Assembly: GCA_018457305.1 (NCBI GenBank)
Contig: JAGYHM010000040.1
Span: 1 to 10,619, forward strand
Origin: Fusobacterium sp.
GTDB taxonomy: Bacteria; Fusobacteriota; Fusobacteriia; Fusobacteriales; Fusobacteriaceae
Length of the DNA: 10,619 nt
Reading direction: 5' to 3'
The translations under genes and the position numbers were made by a program. Positions 1 through 6,365 of this stretch are shown piece after piece. The notes beneath the pieces are model-generated. The model did not search any database. It was not told the DNA's origin and saw only the letters and a program-made list of their open reading frames with translations. Position 1 is the stretch's first letter; every line of letters starts with the position of its first letter.

Positions 1-1502
1 CCATATTTATCTTGTGATTTATATTTAATCCATTCTGATTGATACTTAACTACTTCATCATAATTTCTAATACACTTTAACGATCTTGGATAAGTTCCAA
101 GAAGTCTTTTAACATCTTTCTTTCTTTGCTCTATTGTTTCTTTTGGTTCAAGCTTGTAAGGAAGGCCATGTAAATATGCTCCCCCTGTAAATCTAATTGC
201 AATTTCTGCTTCTCCAACAATTTCAACTTTATTTTTTTCCTTTTTTTCTTTTTTCTCATCAGCATTTTCATCGGTATTTTTTTTCTTATTATCATGACTT
301 ACATACTTCATATAAGGTCTAACAATAGAAACTAAAAAATACCCATTCGGAGTTTTAAATCCATTTTTACTTTTTCTTCCAGTTGTAACATTTGAAATCA
401 TTTTTACAACATAGTTATTTTCATCATCTAATTCAAAAGTTATTTCATTTTGATCTCTTTCACTTACATAGATAAACTTTTTAATTTTATCTTCTATGTC
501 CGTATCTTTTATATAGTATCTTAACTTTTTAGGATAGTATAATTTTTCCTCATAGTAAGGAGAAGTTATTATGTAATACTTTGAAGTTTCTCCTATAATT
601 TTCATTAAAGTCCCATCAGGTAAATTATAATGTTTTTTTCTTGCTTCATCAGTGAAAACAGTTACACTCTGATTTGCATAATTTCCTTTTGAATCTACTT
701 TTGCATCTTCCGAATCATCTAATGGTTTATATTTTTTTAAGACTTTTATTCCTTTATTTATTGGTTTTTTTACTGATTTTTTAACTTTTACTTTATTCTT
801 TTCTAATATTTCTTTTTTAGTTTCTTCTATTATTTTTTGTTTTATTTCCTCAATATTTTCTGCTGTAACTTTTTGTTTAACTCCATTTATAATTATTTCT
901 TCTGGTGTCTCTTGGATAATTCCAGCCACATCTTCTTTTGATTTTTCTTTCTCTTTTACTTCTTCTTCAATTTTTTCTATATTATCTGCAACAAATTTAT
1001 TTAATTTTTCTATACTAGTTATTGCACTTTCATAATCATAATTTCTTCTGCTAACTAGTTTTGAGTGAATATAACCATTTTTTCCATTATTTAAAACCAC
1101 TTTATACCAAACTTCTTTTTTGTTATTTTGGACTGCTTCTAAAAGTTCCAATCTTTGATACATAATAGCTTTACCAATTATTTTAGATTTAGTTGTAGGA
1201 AGTTGTCTTATATTTCCATTTTTTCTCATAAAAATATAATTATCAAAAGTTCTATTAAACTCTTCCAAACCAATATTAAATTTTAAATTATCTTTTTGAA
1301 TATTTTTATATTCAGTTATAACTTGAAATTTAGGTTTACTTTTTTTTGCTTTTTTATTATTTTTTTTAGATTTAGTTTTATTAGAAGCTTCCTTCTTAAC
1401 TTTTACTTGCTCTGTATTTCCTAAATCTTTTTTTAGAGCTACTTCATCTCCATAGCTCACAACACTCATCACTAACATCATCAATAAAATAATTTTTTTC
1501 AT
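1..1502 (-). CDS. Secreted L,D-transpeptidase (YkuD) with SH3-like domain, 3' end off window
   Basis: The frame is open from an ATG at 1502-1500 to the left edge, giving the first 500 residues of a protein whose C-terminus is missing. Residues 1-18 look like a Sec signal peptide (MKKIILLMMLVMSVVSYG), so it should act in the envelope. A lysine-rich linker follows, then an SH3-like region at about 95-152 (NGNIRQLP to NGYIHSKLV), a charged, probably coiled linker to about 240, and a YkuD-like catalytic region from about 340. That region shows TTG...TPNG, then His445-Gly446, then Ser474-Leu-Lys-Cys477-Ile-Arg-Asn, matching the family's HG...S-x-G-C-x-R pattern with Lys in place of Gly before the cysteine. 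Family role: peptidoglycan cross-linking, or attachment of partners, through the cysteine. A block of Lys/Glu/Asp/Asn residues (about 402-423) interrupts the catalytic domain. The start is supported by AAGGGG 7 bases upstream and a strong promoter at 1550-1578. The domain call is good; the exact reaction is inferred. Confidence 0.82.
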   Translation of the reverse strand, partial: MKKIILLMMLVMSVVSYGDEVALKKDLGNTEQVKVKKEASNKTKSKKNNKKAKKSKPKFQVITEYKNIQKDNLKFNIGLEEFNRTFDNYIFMRKNGNIRQLPTTKSKIIGKAIMYQRLELLEAVQNNKKEVWYKVVLNNGKNGYIHSKLVSRRNYDYESAITSIEKLNKFVADNIEKIEEEVKEKEKSKEDVAGIIQETPEEIIINGVKQKVTAENIEEIKQKIIEETKKEILEKNKVKVKKSVKKPINKGIKVLKKYKPLDDSEDAKVDSKGNYANQSVTVFTDEARKKHYNLPDGTLMKIIGETSKYYIITSPYYEEKLYYPKKLRYYIKDTDIEDKIKKFIYVSERDQNEITFELDDENNYVVKMISNVTTGRKSKNGFKTPNGYFLVSIVRPYMKYVSHDNKKKNTDENADEKKEKKEKNKVEIVGEAEIAIRFTGGAYLHGLPYKLEPKETIEQRKKDVKRLLGTYPRSLKCIRNYDEVVKYQSEWIKYKSQDKY

Positions 1503-1549
1503 AATTTTTCCCCTTATATTTTTTAACTTGACTAATTATATTATATTAA

Positions 1550-1578
1550 ATAATATAAGATATTTTTAATCTTGTCAA
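1550..1578 (-). promoter_or_regulatory. Sigma-70-type promoter of the L,D-transpeptidase gene
   Basis: On the minus strand a perfect -35 TTGACA (1578-1573) is followed after exactly 17 bases by TATTAT (1555-1550), one mismatch from consensus. Transcription would start near 1543, leaving a leader of about 40 bases before the ATG at 1502. The promoter sits just past the metQ terminator, so the gene is probably transcribed independently of the met operon. Confidence 0.75.
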
Positions 1579-1590
1579 ATTTTATACTAT

Positions 1591-1626
1591 AAAAAAAATC
1601 ATACTGAAAAATCAGTATGATTTTTT
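1591..1626 (-). terminator. Intrinsic terminator of the metNIQ operon
   Basis: The arms 1593-1607 and 1612-1626 are perfectly complementary (core ATCATACTGA / TCAGTATGAT) around an AAAA loop at 1608-1611. On the minus strand the stem is followed by a run of T (1598-1591). It begins 11 bases after the metQ stop codon, as expected for an operon end. The flanking A and T runs make it symmetric, so it could work in both directions. Confidence 0.9.
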
Positions 1627-1637
1627 CCCAATATTTT

Positions 1638-2423
1638 TTAGAATGCTGTTACAACTGCACCTTTATATTTTTCTTGAATAAATTTTTTCACTTTTTCACT
1701 TTTTAAATTTTTAATCAACTTTTTCAAATCTTCATTATTTTCATTTCCATTTTTAACAACCAAAATATTTGCATAAGGTGATTCTTCTCCTTCAATTAAC
1801 AAAGCATCTTTTGTTGGATTAAATTCTGCTTCTAGTGCATAATTACTATTTATAACTGCAGCTGCAACATCAGGTAAAATTCTTGGAAGTTGTGCTGCTT
1901 CAACTGCTTTAAATTTTAATTTTTTAGGATTTTTTTCTATATCAAATTCTGTAGCATATAAATTACTTGGATCATTTAAAGTTATTACTCCATTGTTATG
2001 TAATAAAATCAATGCTCTTCCTCCATTTGATGGATCATTTGGAATTGCAATTATATCTCTCTTTTTCAAATTTTCTATTCCTTTTATTTTTTTAGAGTAT
2101 AAACCTAAAGGTTCAACATGAATTTTTGCAACAGATTTTAAATCTAACTTTCTTTCTTCTGCAAATTTATCTAAATATGGTTTGTGTTGAAAGAAATTCA
2201 CATCAATTTCTCCATCTGCTAAAGCTAAATTTGGAGTTACATAATCTGACATTTCTATAACTTTTAAATCTACACCATCTTTTTTCAAATCTTCCTTTAC
2301 TAAATTTAAAATTTCACTATGAGGTACAGGACTTGCTCCCACTTTTAATGTTCCTGCAAATGCTCCCAAAGATAAAACTAAAAACGCTCCTACTCCTACC
2401 AATTTTTTTAAATTATTTTTCAT
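1638..2423 (-). CDS. metQ: Methionine ABC transporter substrate-binding protein MetQ (non-lipidated)
   Basis: This 261-residue protein belongs to the NlpA/MetQ family of extracytoplasmic methionine-binding proteins that deliver methionine to the MetNI transporter. Recognisable family stretches are TLKVGASPVPHSEIL (25-39), DGEIDVNFFQHKPYLD (70-85), IPNDPSNGGRALILL (127-141) and the closing Val/Lys-rich helix. The length is normal. Residues 1-23 form a signal peptide with a hydrophobic core and an AFA cleavage site before Gly24. The oddity is that the whole protein contains no cysteine, so the usual lipobox is absent and it should be a soluble periplasmic protein. The start at 2423 has AGGAGGA 7 bases upstream. 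It is the last gene of metN-metI-metQ, separated from metI by 106 bases that hold a GC-rich hairpin element, and it is followed at once by a terminator. Methionine is the most likely ligand given the SAM riboswitch upstream. Confidence 0.93.
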   Translation of the reverse strand: MKNNLKKLVGVGAFLVLSLGAFAGTLKVGASPVPHSEILNLVKEDLKKDGVDLKVIEMSDYVTPNLALADGEIDVNFFQHKPYLDKFAEERKLDLKSVAKIHVEPLGLYSKKIKGIENLKKRDIIAIPNDPSNGGRALILLHNNGVITLNDPSNLYATEFDIEKNPKKLKFKAVEAAQLPRILPDVAAAVINSNYALEAEFNPTKDALLIEGEESPYANILVVKNGNENNEDLKKLIKNLKSEKVKKFIQEKYKGAVVTAF

Positions 2424-2446
2424 TTTTCTTCCTCCTATTTTTTATT

Positions 2447-2509
2447 TGGGCTCACAGCGGGCTAACGCCCTGCTCGCCAGTATACGACGGCGTGCCGTCG
2501 CCTCACACT
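2447..2509. repeat. GC-rich double-hairpin intergenic element between metI and metQ
   Basis: About 60 bases are roughly two-thirds G+C in a window that is otherwise strongly AT-rich. Two stems can be drawn: AGC-GGGC (2456-2462) with GCCC-GCT (2467-2474) around TAAC with one bulged base, and a perfect CGACGG (2485-2490) / CCGTCG (2495-2500) around CGTG. Neither is followed by a T run on the minus strand, so this does not look like a terminator. It lies inside the transcribed met operon and would form structured RNA ahead of the metQ ribosome binding site. It may belong to a dispersed repeat family (compare 8589-8652), which is inference. Confidence 0.6.
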
Positions 2510-2529
2510 AAAAATTATTTGATTCTTTC

Positions 2530-3186
2530 TTATTTTCCAATTTTTTTCTGTCTTCTGTTTGCAATATAATTTCCACTCATTTGTATAATTTGTACAAGAA
2601 TTATAATAACTATTATTGAATATATCATTATATCTAATTTAAATCTTAAATAACCATATCTAATTGCTAAGTCTCCAAGTCCACCTGCTCCTATTGTTCC
2701 TGCCATTGCAGAATAGCCAATCAAACTTATAATTGTTACTGTTATTCCGTGTACTAAACTAGAAAAACATTCTGGTAACATCACCTTAAAAATAATAGTT
2801 AAGTTATTTGCTCCCATACTTTGACTTGCTTCTATAAGTCCTCCATCTATTTCTAAAAGTGCTCCCTCAACTATTCTAGCAACAAAGGGTGCAGCTCCTA
2901 TTGACAGAGGTACTATGGCAGCCGTTGCTCCAATACTTGTTCCAACAACCACTCTTGATAATGGAAATAAAATTATCATAAGAATTATAAATGGAAAAGA
3001 CCTCAACATATTTATAATAATCTGTAAAATTGAATTAAATTTTTTCATTTCATAAATATTATTTTCTTTTGTAATTACTAATAAAATTCCTATTGGAAAG
3101 CCAAGTAATAAAGAAAAAACTGTTGAAAAGAATGCCATATATAATGTTTCTAATGTTGCAGTGAATAGCATATCAAATACCATCAT
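2530..3186 (-). CDS. metI: Methionine ABC transporter permease MetI
   Basis: At 218 residues this is a standard-length MetI, the membrane-spanning subunit that forms the methionine channel as a homodimer with two MetN ATPases. About five hydrophobic segments are visible (roughly 8-38, 52-75, 80-105, 145-175 and 185-205). The cytoplasmic EAA loop that docks on the ATPase is clear: Glu119-Ala-Ser, Gly125 and Leu-Pro at 137-138, followed by the conserved [22 protein letters not shown] stretch split over 157-179. The ATG at 3186 overlaps the end of metN by 14 bases and is preceded by GGAGGTGAT (3197-3189), a near-perfect ribosome binding site, suggesting translational coupling. A second in-frame ATG follows immediately, so the true start could be one codon later. 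The family assignment is secure; substrate specificity rests on MetN, MetQ and the riboswitch. Confidence 0.94.
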   Translation of the reverse strand: MMVFDMLFTATLETLYMAFFSTVFSLLLGFPIGILLVITKENNIYEMKKFNSILQIIINMLRSFPFIILMIILFPLSRVVVGTSIGATAAIVPLSIGAAPFVARIVEGALLEIDGGLIEASQSMGANNLTIIFKVMLPECFSSLVHGITVTIISLIGYSAMAGTIGAGGLGDLAIRYGYLRFKLDIMIYSIIVIIILVQIIQMSGNYIANRRQKKIGK

Positions 3187-4183
3187 ATATCACCTCCACC
3201 AAAACATTTCCTTCTTTTATTAAATCTATTGCTTTTTTTTGTGCATCTATACTACCCGAAAGTTCTAAAAATAAATGTCCCATTTTCATTGTAGATAATT
3301 TATCAACTGCTCCTCCAAGAATATTAACATCTATTCCATACTCTTTTATCATTTTAGAAATTATTGGTTCTCCTGCCATATTTCCTAAAAATTTAACATT
3401 TATTATATATCTTCCCTTATTTTTAAAATATTCAAATTCAACTTCATCTTGAATACTTGAAACAAGTTCTTTAGTAATTTTATTTTGAGGATTAGCAAAA
3501 ATTTTATGAATTTCTCCGCTCTCAACAATTTTTCCTTCTGACATTATAGCAACTTTATTACAAATTTCTTTTACAACTTCCATTTGATGAGTTATCATAA
3601 CAACCGTTAAAGAAAATTTCTTTTGAATTTCCCTAAGTAAATCTAAAATTGATTTTGTAGTTTTAGGATCAAGTGCAGATGTTGCTTCATCAGAGAGTAA
3701 AATATCTGGATTATTTGCCAAAGCTCTTGCAATAGAAACTCTTTGTTTTTGTCCTCCACTTAATTGACTCGGATAATATTTTGCTTTTTCTTCTAGGCCA
3801 ACTATTTCAAGTAAATCTTTTACTCTTTTTTTAATATCTTTTTTATTCCAATTTGCAATTTCTAAGGCAAAGGCTACATTTTCTTCAACAGTTTTTGAAG
3901 ATAAGAGATTAAAATGTTGAAAAATTATTCCTATTTTTTTTCTTCTTTCTAAAAGTTGACTTTTAGATAAAGTTAAAATATTTTCTCCATTTATTTTTAT
4001 ACTTCCACTAGTTGTTTCTTCTAATCTATTTATAAGTCTTATCAAAGAAGATTTCCCTGCTCCACTCAAACCTATAATTCCAAAAATATCTCCTTTTTCT
4101 ATTTTTAAATTCACATCTTTGACTGCATGAAATCCATTTGAATAAATTTTATTAACATTTTCTAAAACAATAATTTTTATCAC
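3173..4183 (-). CDS. metN: Methionine ABC transporter ATP-binding protein MetN
   Basis: The 336-residue protein carries a full ABC ATPase: Walker [10 protein letters not shown] (38-46), Q-loop Gln89 in FQHFNLL, signature LSGGQ (141-145), Walker B ILLSDE (161-166) and the H-loop His199. Residues from about 255 to the end form the NIL domain (Pfam NIL), which in characterised MetN proteins binds methionine and shuts the transporter when internal methionine is high. It powers uptake through MetI with MetQ. Its stop overlaps the start of metI. The gene is the first of the operon and lies about 90 bases downstream of a SAM riboswitch terminator. The start is uncertain: the longest frame begins with GTG at 4183 but no ribosome binding site lies at proper distance upstream; see the entry at 4169-4186. 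An in-frame stop at 4204-4202 rules out a much longer form. Confidence 0.94.
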   Translation of the reverse strand: MIKIIVLENVNKIYSNGFHAVKDVNLKIEKGDIFGIIGLSGAGKSSLIRLINRLEETTSGSIKINGENILTLSKSQLLERRKKIGIIFQHFNLLSSKTVEENVAFALEIANWNKKDIKKRVKDLLEIVGLEEKAKYYPSQLSGGQKQRVSIARALANNPDILLSDEATSALDPKTTKSILDLLREIQKKFSLTVVMITHQMEVVKEICNKVAIMSEGKIVESGEIHKIFANPQNKITKELVSSIQDEVEFEYFKNKGRYIINVKFLGNMAGEPIISKMIKEYGIDVNILGGAVDKLSTMKMGHLFLELSGSIDAQKKAIDLIKEGNVLVEVIYDGI

Positions 4184-4186
4184 CCC
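4169..4186 (-). promoter_or_regulatory. Ribosome binding site that decides the metN start (GTG 4183 or ATT 4171)
   Basis: The minus strand reads GGGGTGAT at 4186-4179, a good match to the GGTGAT half of the ideal Shine-Dalgarno sequence, but it overlaps the GTG at 4183. Seven bases after it is an in-frame ATT (4171-4169) that would give a protein beginning M-V-L-E-N-V-N-K, which resembles typical MetN N-termini. ATT starts are rare but known (infC). The alternative is a GTG start with no properly spaced site. Confidence 0.45.
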
Positions 4187-4271
4187 ACTTATTTGCTTAA
4201 TTCAAAAATCTAAATTTAAAATTTTTCTCCTTTATTTATAAAAAAATATTTTAATTTATTTTCTTATTTAT

Positions 4272-4300
4272 AAAAAAACTCCATACTTTTAAGTATGGAG
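4272..4300 (-). terminator. Riboswitch expression-platform terminator ahead of metN
   Basis: CTCCATACTT (4279-4288) and AAGTATGGAG (4291-4300) are perfect inverted repeats, and the minus strand continues with seven T residues (4278-4272). Realistically the stem is about 8 bp with a six-base loop. The rising strand (minus ATCTCCAT, 4302-4295) can alternatively pair with ATGGAGAT (4323-4316) at the 3' side of the riboswitch P1 helix, so terminator and antiterminator exclude each other. Confidence 0.9.
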
Positions 4301-4315
4301 ATTGTACACTTTTTT

Positions 4316-4404
4316 ATCTCCATCTAAATCGGAATTAGCACCACATCTTTTTAGATAGGTTGCTGAAACTTCATCGGGCCGTTCCCTTGGTTTCTCTTGA
4401 TGGT
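4316..4404 (-). promoter_or_regulatory. SAM-I (S-box) riboswitch aptamer controlling metNIQ
   Basis: The minus strand carries the conserved S-box blocks in order: P1 CCATC (4403-4399), AAGAGA, AAGGGAAC-GGCCC-GATGAAG, CAGCAACC, a short AT-rich stem-loop, GGTGCTAATTCC, and the P1 closing strand GATGG (4324-4320). S-box RNAs bind S-adenosylmethionine. By known mechanism, bound SAM stabilises P1, freeing the terminator at 4272-4300 to form and stopping transcription of the methionine transporter. When SAM is low, the P1 3' strand pairs with the terminator's rising strand and transcription proceeds. The promoter is 29 bases upstream. The class is assigned from memory of the consensus, not from a covariance model. 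Confidence 0.95.
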
Positions 4405-4432
4405 TACTTAATTTATAATTTAAATTTTTATT

Positions 4433-4461
4433 AGTATACTCTATTTTTTTTAATCTGTCAA
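4433..4461 (-). promoter_or_regulatory. Sigma-70-type promoter of the riboswitch-metNIQ transcript
   Basis: On the minus strand a perfect TTGACA (4461-4456) is followed after 17 bases by TATACT (4438-4433), five of six consensus bases. Transcription would start near 4426, about 20 bases ahead of the SAM aptamer. The spacing and position make this the likely sole promoter of the met operon. Confidence 0.78.
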
Positions 4462-4476
4462 ATTTTTTATTATTTT

Positions 4477-4497
4477 TTGTTCATATTTTTTGAACAA
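4477..4497. repeat. Interrupted palindrome TTGTTCA/TGAACAA upstream of the met promoter
   Basis: Two perfect 7-base arms (4477-4483 and 4491-4497) flank seven bases of mostly T. The nearer arm ends 15 bases upstream of the -35 box at 4461. It could be an operator or a weak hairpin at the end of the ptsI transcript; there is no T run after it on either strand that would make it a convincing terminator. Confidence 0.35.
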
Positions 4498-4499
4498 TT

Positions 4500-4517
4500 A
4501 AAAAAATCGTGCTGATT
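4500..4517 (-). terminator. Weak possible terminator after ptsI
   Basis: Minus-strand AATC (4517-4514) and GATT (4508-4505) can pair around a five-base loop and are followed by a run of T (4506-4500). The hairpin starts about 15 bases after the ptsI stop. The stem is only 4 bp, so termination may be inefficient or aided by the adjacent palindrome at 4477-4497. Confidence 0.35.
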
Positions 4518-4532
4518 AAATATTAAATTTTT

Positions 4533-6251
4533 TTATAAAGTTTCTATAAAGTTTTTAAGTTCTTTTTTTATTTCATCTGCCGTAGCTAATTCCATAACTT
4601 TATCTACAAGTTTTTCACATTCTTTTGAATCAAGTTTTGAAATTATATTTTTAAATTTTGGAATAGATATTCCAGACATCGAAAAGGCATCAAGTCCCAT
4701 ACCTAAAAGTAAAGGCACTGCATTTTCATCTCCTGCAAACTCTCCACACATAGAAATTTTTATATTTTCTGAATGTGCTCCATCAATTGCTAATTTTATT
4801 GCTTGTAAAACTGCTGGATTATAACTATCGTATAAGTCTGCAATTTTTTCATTTCCTCTATCAACTGCAAGTGTATATTGAGTTAAATCATTTGTTCCTA
4901 TTGAAAAGAAATCACATTCTCTTGCAAAATATTTTGCTCTCATTGCAACTGCAGGAGTTTCCAACATAATTCCAAGCATAATTTCTTCATCAAAGTCTAT
5001 ATTTTTTCCCCTCAATTCTTCTTTACATTCTTCAAGAATTTTTTTTGCTTTTCTAACTTCATTTATATCCATTATCATAGGTAGCATAATTTTAATTTTT
5101 CCAAATTTTGAAGCTCTTAATAATGCTTTAAATTGTGTTCTTAAAATTTCGTCTTTTTCTAAACAAATTCTTATTGCTCTCCAACCTAAAAATGGATTTT
5201 CTTCTTTTGGTAATTCCATATAAGGTAAAGATTTATCTCCCCCTATATCCATAGTACGAATAGTTACAGGATTATTCCCCATTGCAAGAGCAACTTCTTT
5301 ATATGCTTCAAATTGTTCATCTTCTCTTGGGAATGAAGTCTTATCCATAAATAAAAATTCTGTTCTGTAAAGTCCTATTCCAAATCCACCATTATTTAAA
5401 ATTCCATCTACATCTTTTGGTGAACCAATATTTCCCCAAACATCAACTTCTTTTCTATCTTTAGATATTGCTTCCTTATCTTTTAAAGTTTTTAATTCTT
5501 CTTTTTCTTTCAAAAAGTTTTCTCTTTTTATTTTATATTCTTCTAAAAGTTCTTGCTCTGGCTCTAAAATTATTTTTCCTTCAAGTGCATCAACTATAAT
5601 TATTTGATTATTTTTACTTTCAATTAAAATATTTTTTGTTCCAACTAGAGCAGGTAATTCTAAAGACCTAGCCATAATTGCAGAGTGAGCAGTCTTTCCT
5701 CCAATTTCTGTAACAAAAGAATAAACATTTTCTAAATTTATTTGAGCAGTATCTGAAGGAGTAAGTTCTCTTGCAACAATTACTGTTCCTTCTTCTAATT
5801 TAGATAAATCTGGAATTTGAACTTTTGCTATTCCATAAATCCATCTTCTACCTATATCTTTTAAATCTGTTGCTCTTTCTTTAAAATAAGCATCTTCTAA
5901 ATTTGCAAGCATTGCAGAATATTCATTTATTGCTTCATTAACTGCAAATTCTGCTGTTACATTATTAGAATTAATTTTATCATTTATTTCATCTAATAAT
6001 TCTTCATCTTCTAAAAGAGTTATATGTCCATCAAAAATATCTGCCTTGTCTTTTCCTAATTTTTTTAAAGTTTCTTCTTTAATTATTTCTAATTGTTTTT
6101 TTGCTACTTCTCTTCCTGCTAAAACTCTTTTTTCCTCTTCTGAAATAGATAAAACACTTTTTTCAACAATATCAATTTTTATTTCTTCATATAAAAAAAC
6201 TTTTCCTATCGCTATCCCAGGAGATGCAACTATACCTTTCAATATTTTCAT
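4533..6251 (-). CDS. ptsI: PTS Enzyme I (phosphoenolpyruvate-protein phosphotransferase)
   Basis: This 572-residue cytoplasmic enzyme takes phosphate from phosphoenolpyruvate and passes it to HPr, the first step of all PTS sugar uptake. Its length is normal for EI. The N-terminal half holds the HPr-binding and swivelling phosphohistidine domains, with the active His189 in GGKTAHSAIMARS. The C-terminal TIM barrel shows RTEFLFMD, RTMDIGGDKSLPY, the GTNDLTQYTLAVDRGN loop and the catalytic cysteine in SMCGEFAGD. No key residue is missing. The ATG at 6251 has AAGGTG 5 bases upstream and AAAGGAAAAGG further back. It lies 114 bases downstream of ptsH, the usual order, but a terminator-like hairpin (6308-6347) lies in between, so EI may depend on read-through or on a promoter in the AT-rich gap. 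No sugar-specific EII gene is in the window. Confidence 0.97.
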   Translation of the reverse strand: MKILKGIVASPGIAIGKVFLYEEIKIDIVEKSVLSISEEEKRVLAGREVAKKQLEIIKEETLKKLGKDKADIFDGHITLLEDEELLDEINDKINSNNVTAEFAVNEAINEYSAMLANLEDAYFKERATDLKDIGRRWIYGIAKVQIPDLSKLEEGTVIVARELTPSDTAQINLENVYSFVTEIGGKTAHSAIMARSLELPALVGTKNILIESKNNQIIIVDALEGKIILEPEQELLEEYKIKRENFLKEKEELKTLKDKEAISKDRKEVDVWGNIGSPKDVDGILNNGGFGIGLYRTEFLFMDKTSFPREDEQFEAYKEVALAMGNNPVTIRTMDIGGDKSLPYMELPKEENPFLGWRAIRICLEKDEILRTQFKALLRASKFGKIKIMLPMIMDINEVRKAKKILEECKEELRGKNIDFDEEIMLGIMLETPAVAMRAKYFARECDFFSIGTNDLTQYTLAVDRGNEKIADLYDSYNPAVLQAIKLAIDGAHSENIKISMCGEFAGDENAVPLLLGMGLDAFSMSGISIPKFKNIISKLDSKECEKLVDKVMELATADEIKKELKNFIETL

Positions 6252-6272
6252 TCTTACACCTTTTCCTTTCTA

Positions 6273-6299
6273 TATTTTATAAAACTTTATTTTATAAAA
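6273..6299. repeat. Twin TTTTATAAAA palindromes ahead of ptsI
   Basis: The 12-mer TATTTTATAAAA occurs exactly twice (6273-6284 and 6288-6299), 15 bases apart start to start, and each copy contains the perfect palindrome TTTTATAAAA. They lie 21-48 bases upstream of the ptsI ATG. They could supply -10-like sequence or bind a regulator, but AT-rich DNA produces such repeats easily. Confidence 0.35.
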
Positions 6300-6307
6300 T
6301 TTTTTTC

Positions 6308-6347
6308 AAAAAATAAAAGAGGAATATCTTTAAATTATACTCCCCTT
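6308..6347 (-). terminator. Terminator-like hairpin between ptsH and ptsI
   Basis: On the minus strand AAGGGGAGTAT (6347-6337) pairs with ATATTCCTCTT (6327-6317) over 11 positions, two of them G-U in RNA, around a nine-base loop. TTTTATTTTTT follows (6318-6308). The stem begins 18 bases after the ptsH stop. It could end most transcripts after ptsH and let only a fraction reach ptsI, which would give more HPr than EI. Confidence 0.7.
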
Positions 6348-6365
6348 AATTTTAATCTTTTTTAA

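Noticed and set aside
2447..2509. Intrinsic terminator separating metI from metQ
   Set aside because: The stems are strong but neither strand has a T run after them, and metQ has no visible promoter of its own, so read-through is more likely.
2333..2569. Plus-strand open frame of 78 codons opposite the metQ start and the metI-metQ gap
   Set aside because: It is antisense to metQ and crosses the GC-rich hairpin element, has no ribosome binding site, and its leucine- and phenylalanine-rich product is what the complement of AT-rich coding DNA gives.
4775..4969. Plus-strand open frame of 64 codons inside ptsI
   Set aside because: It lies wholly antisense to conserved Enzyme I sequence, with no ribosome binding site and a low-complexity Leu-rich product.
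6046..6282. Plus-strand open frame of 78 codons over the ptsI start
   Set aside because: It is antisense to the EI N-terminal domain and has no promoter or ribosome binding site on the plus strand.
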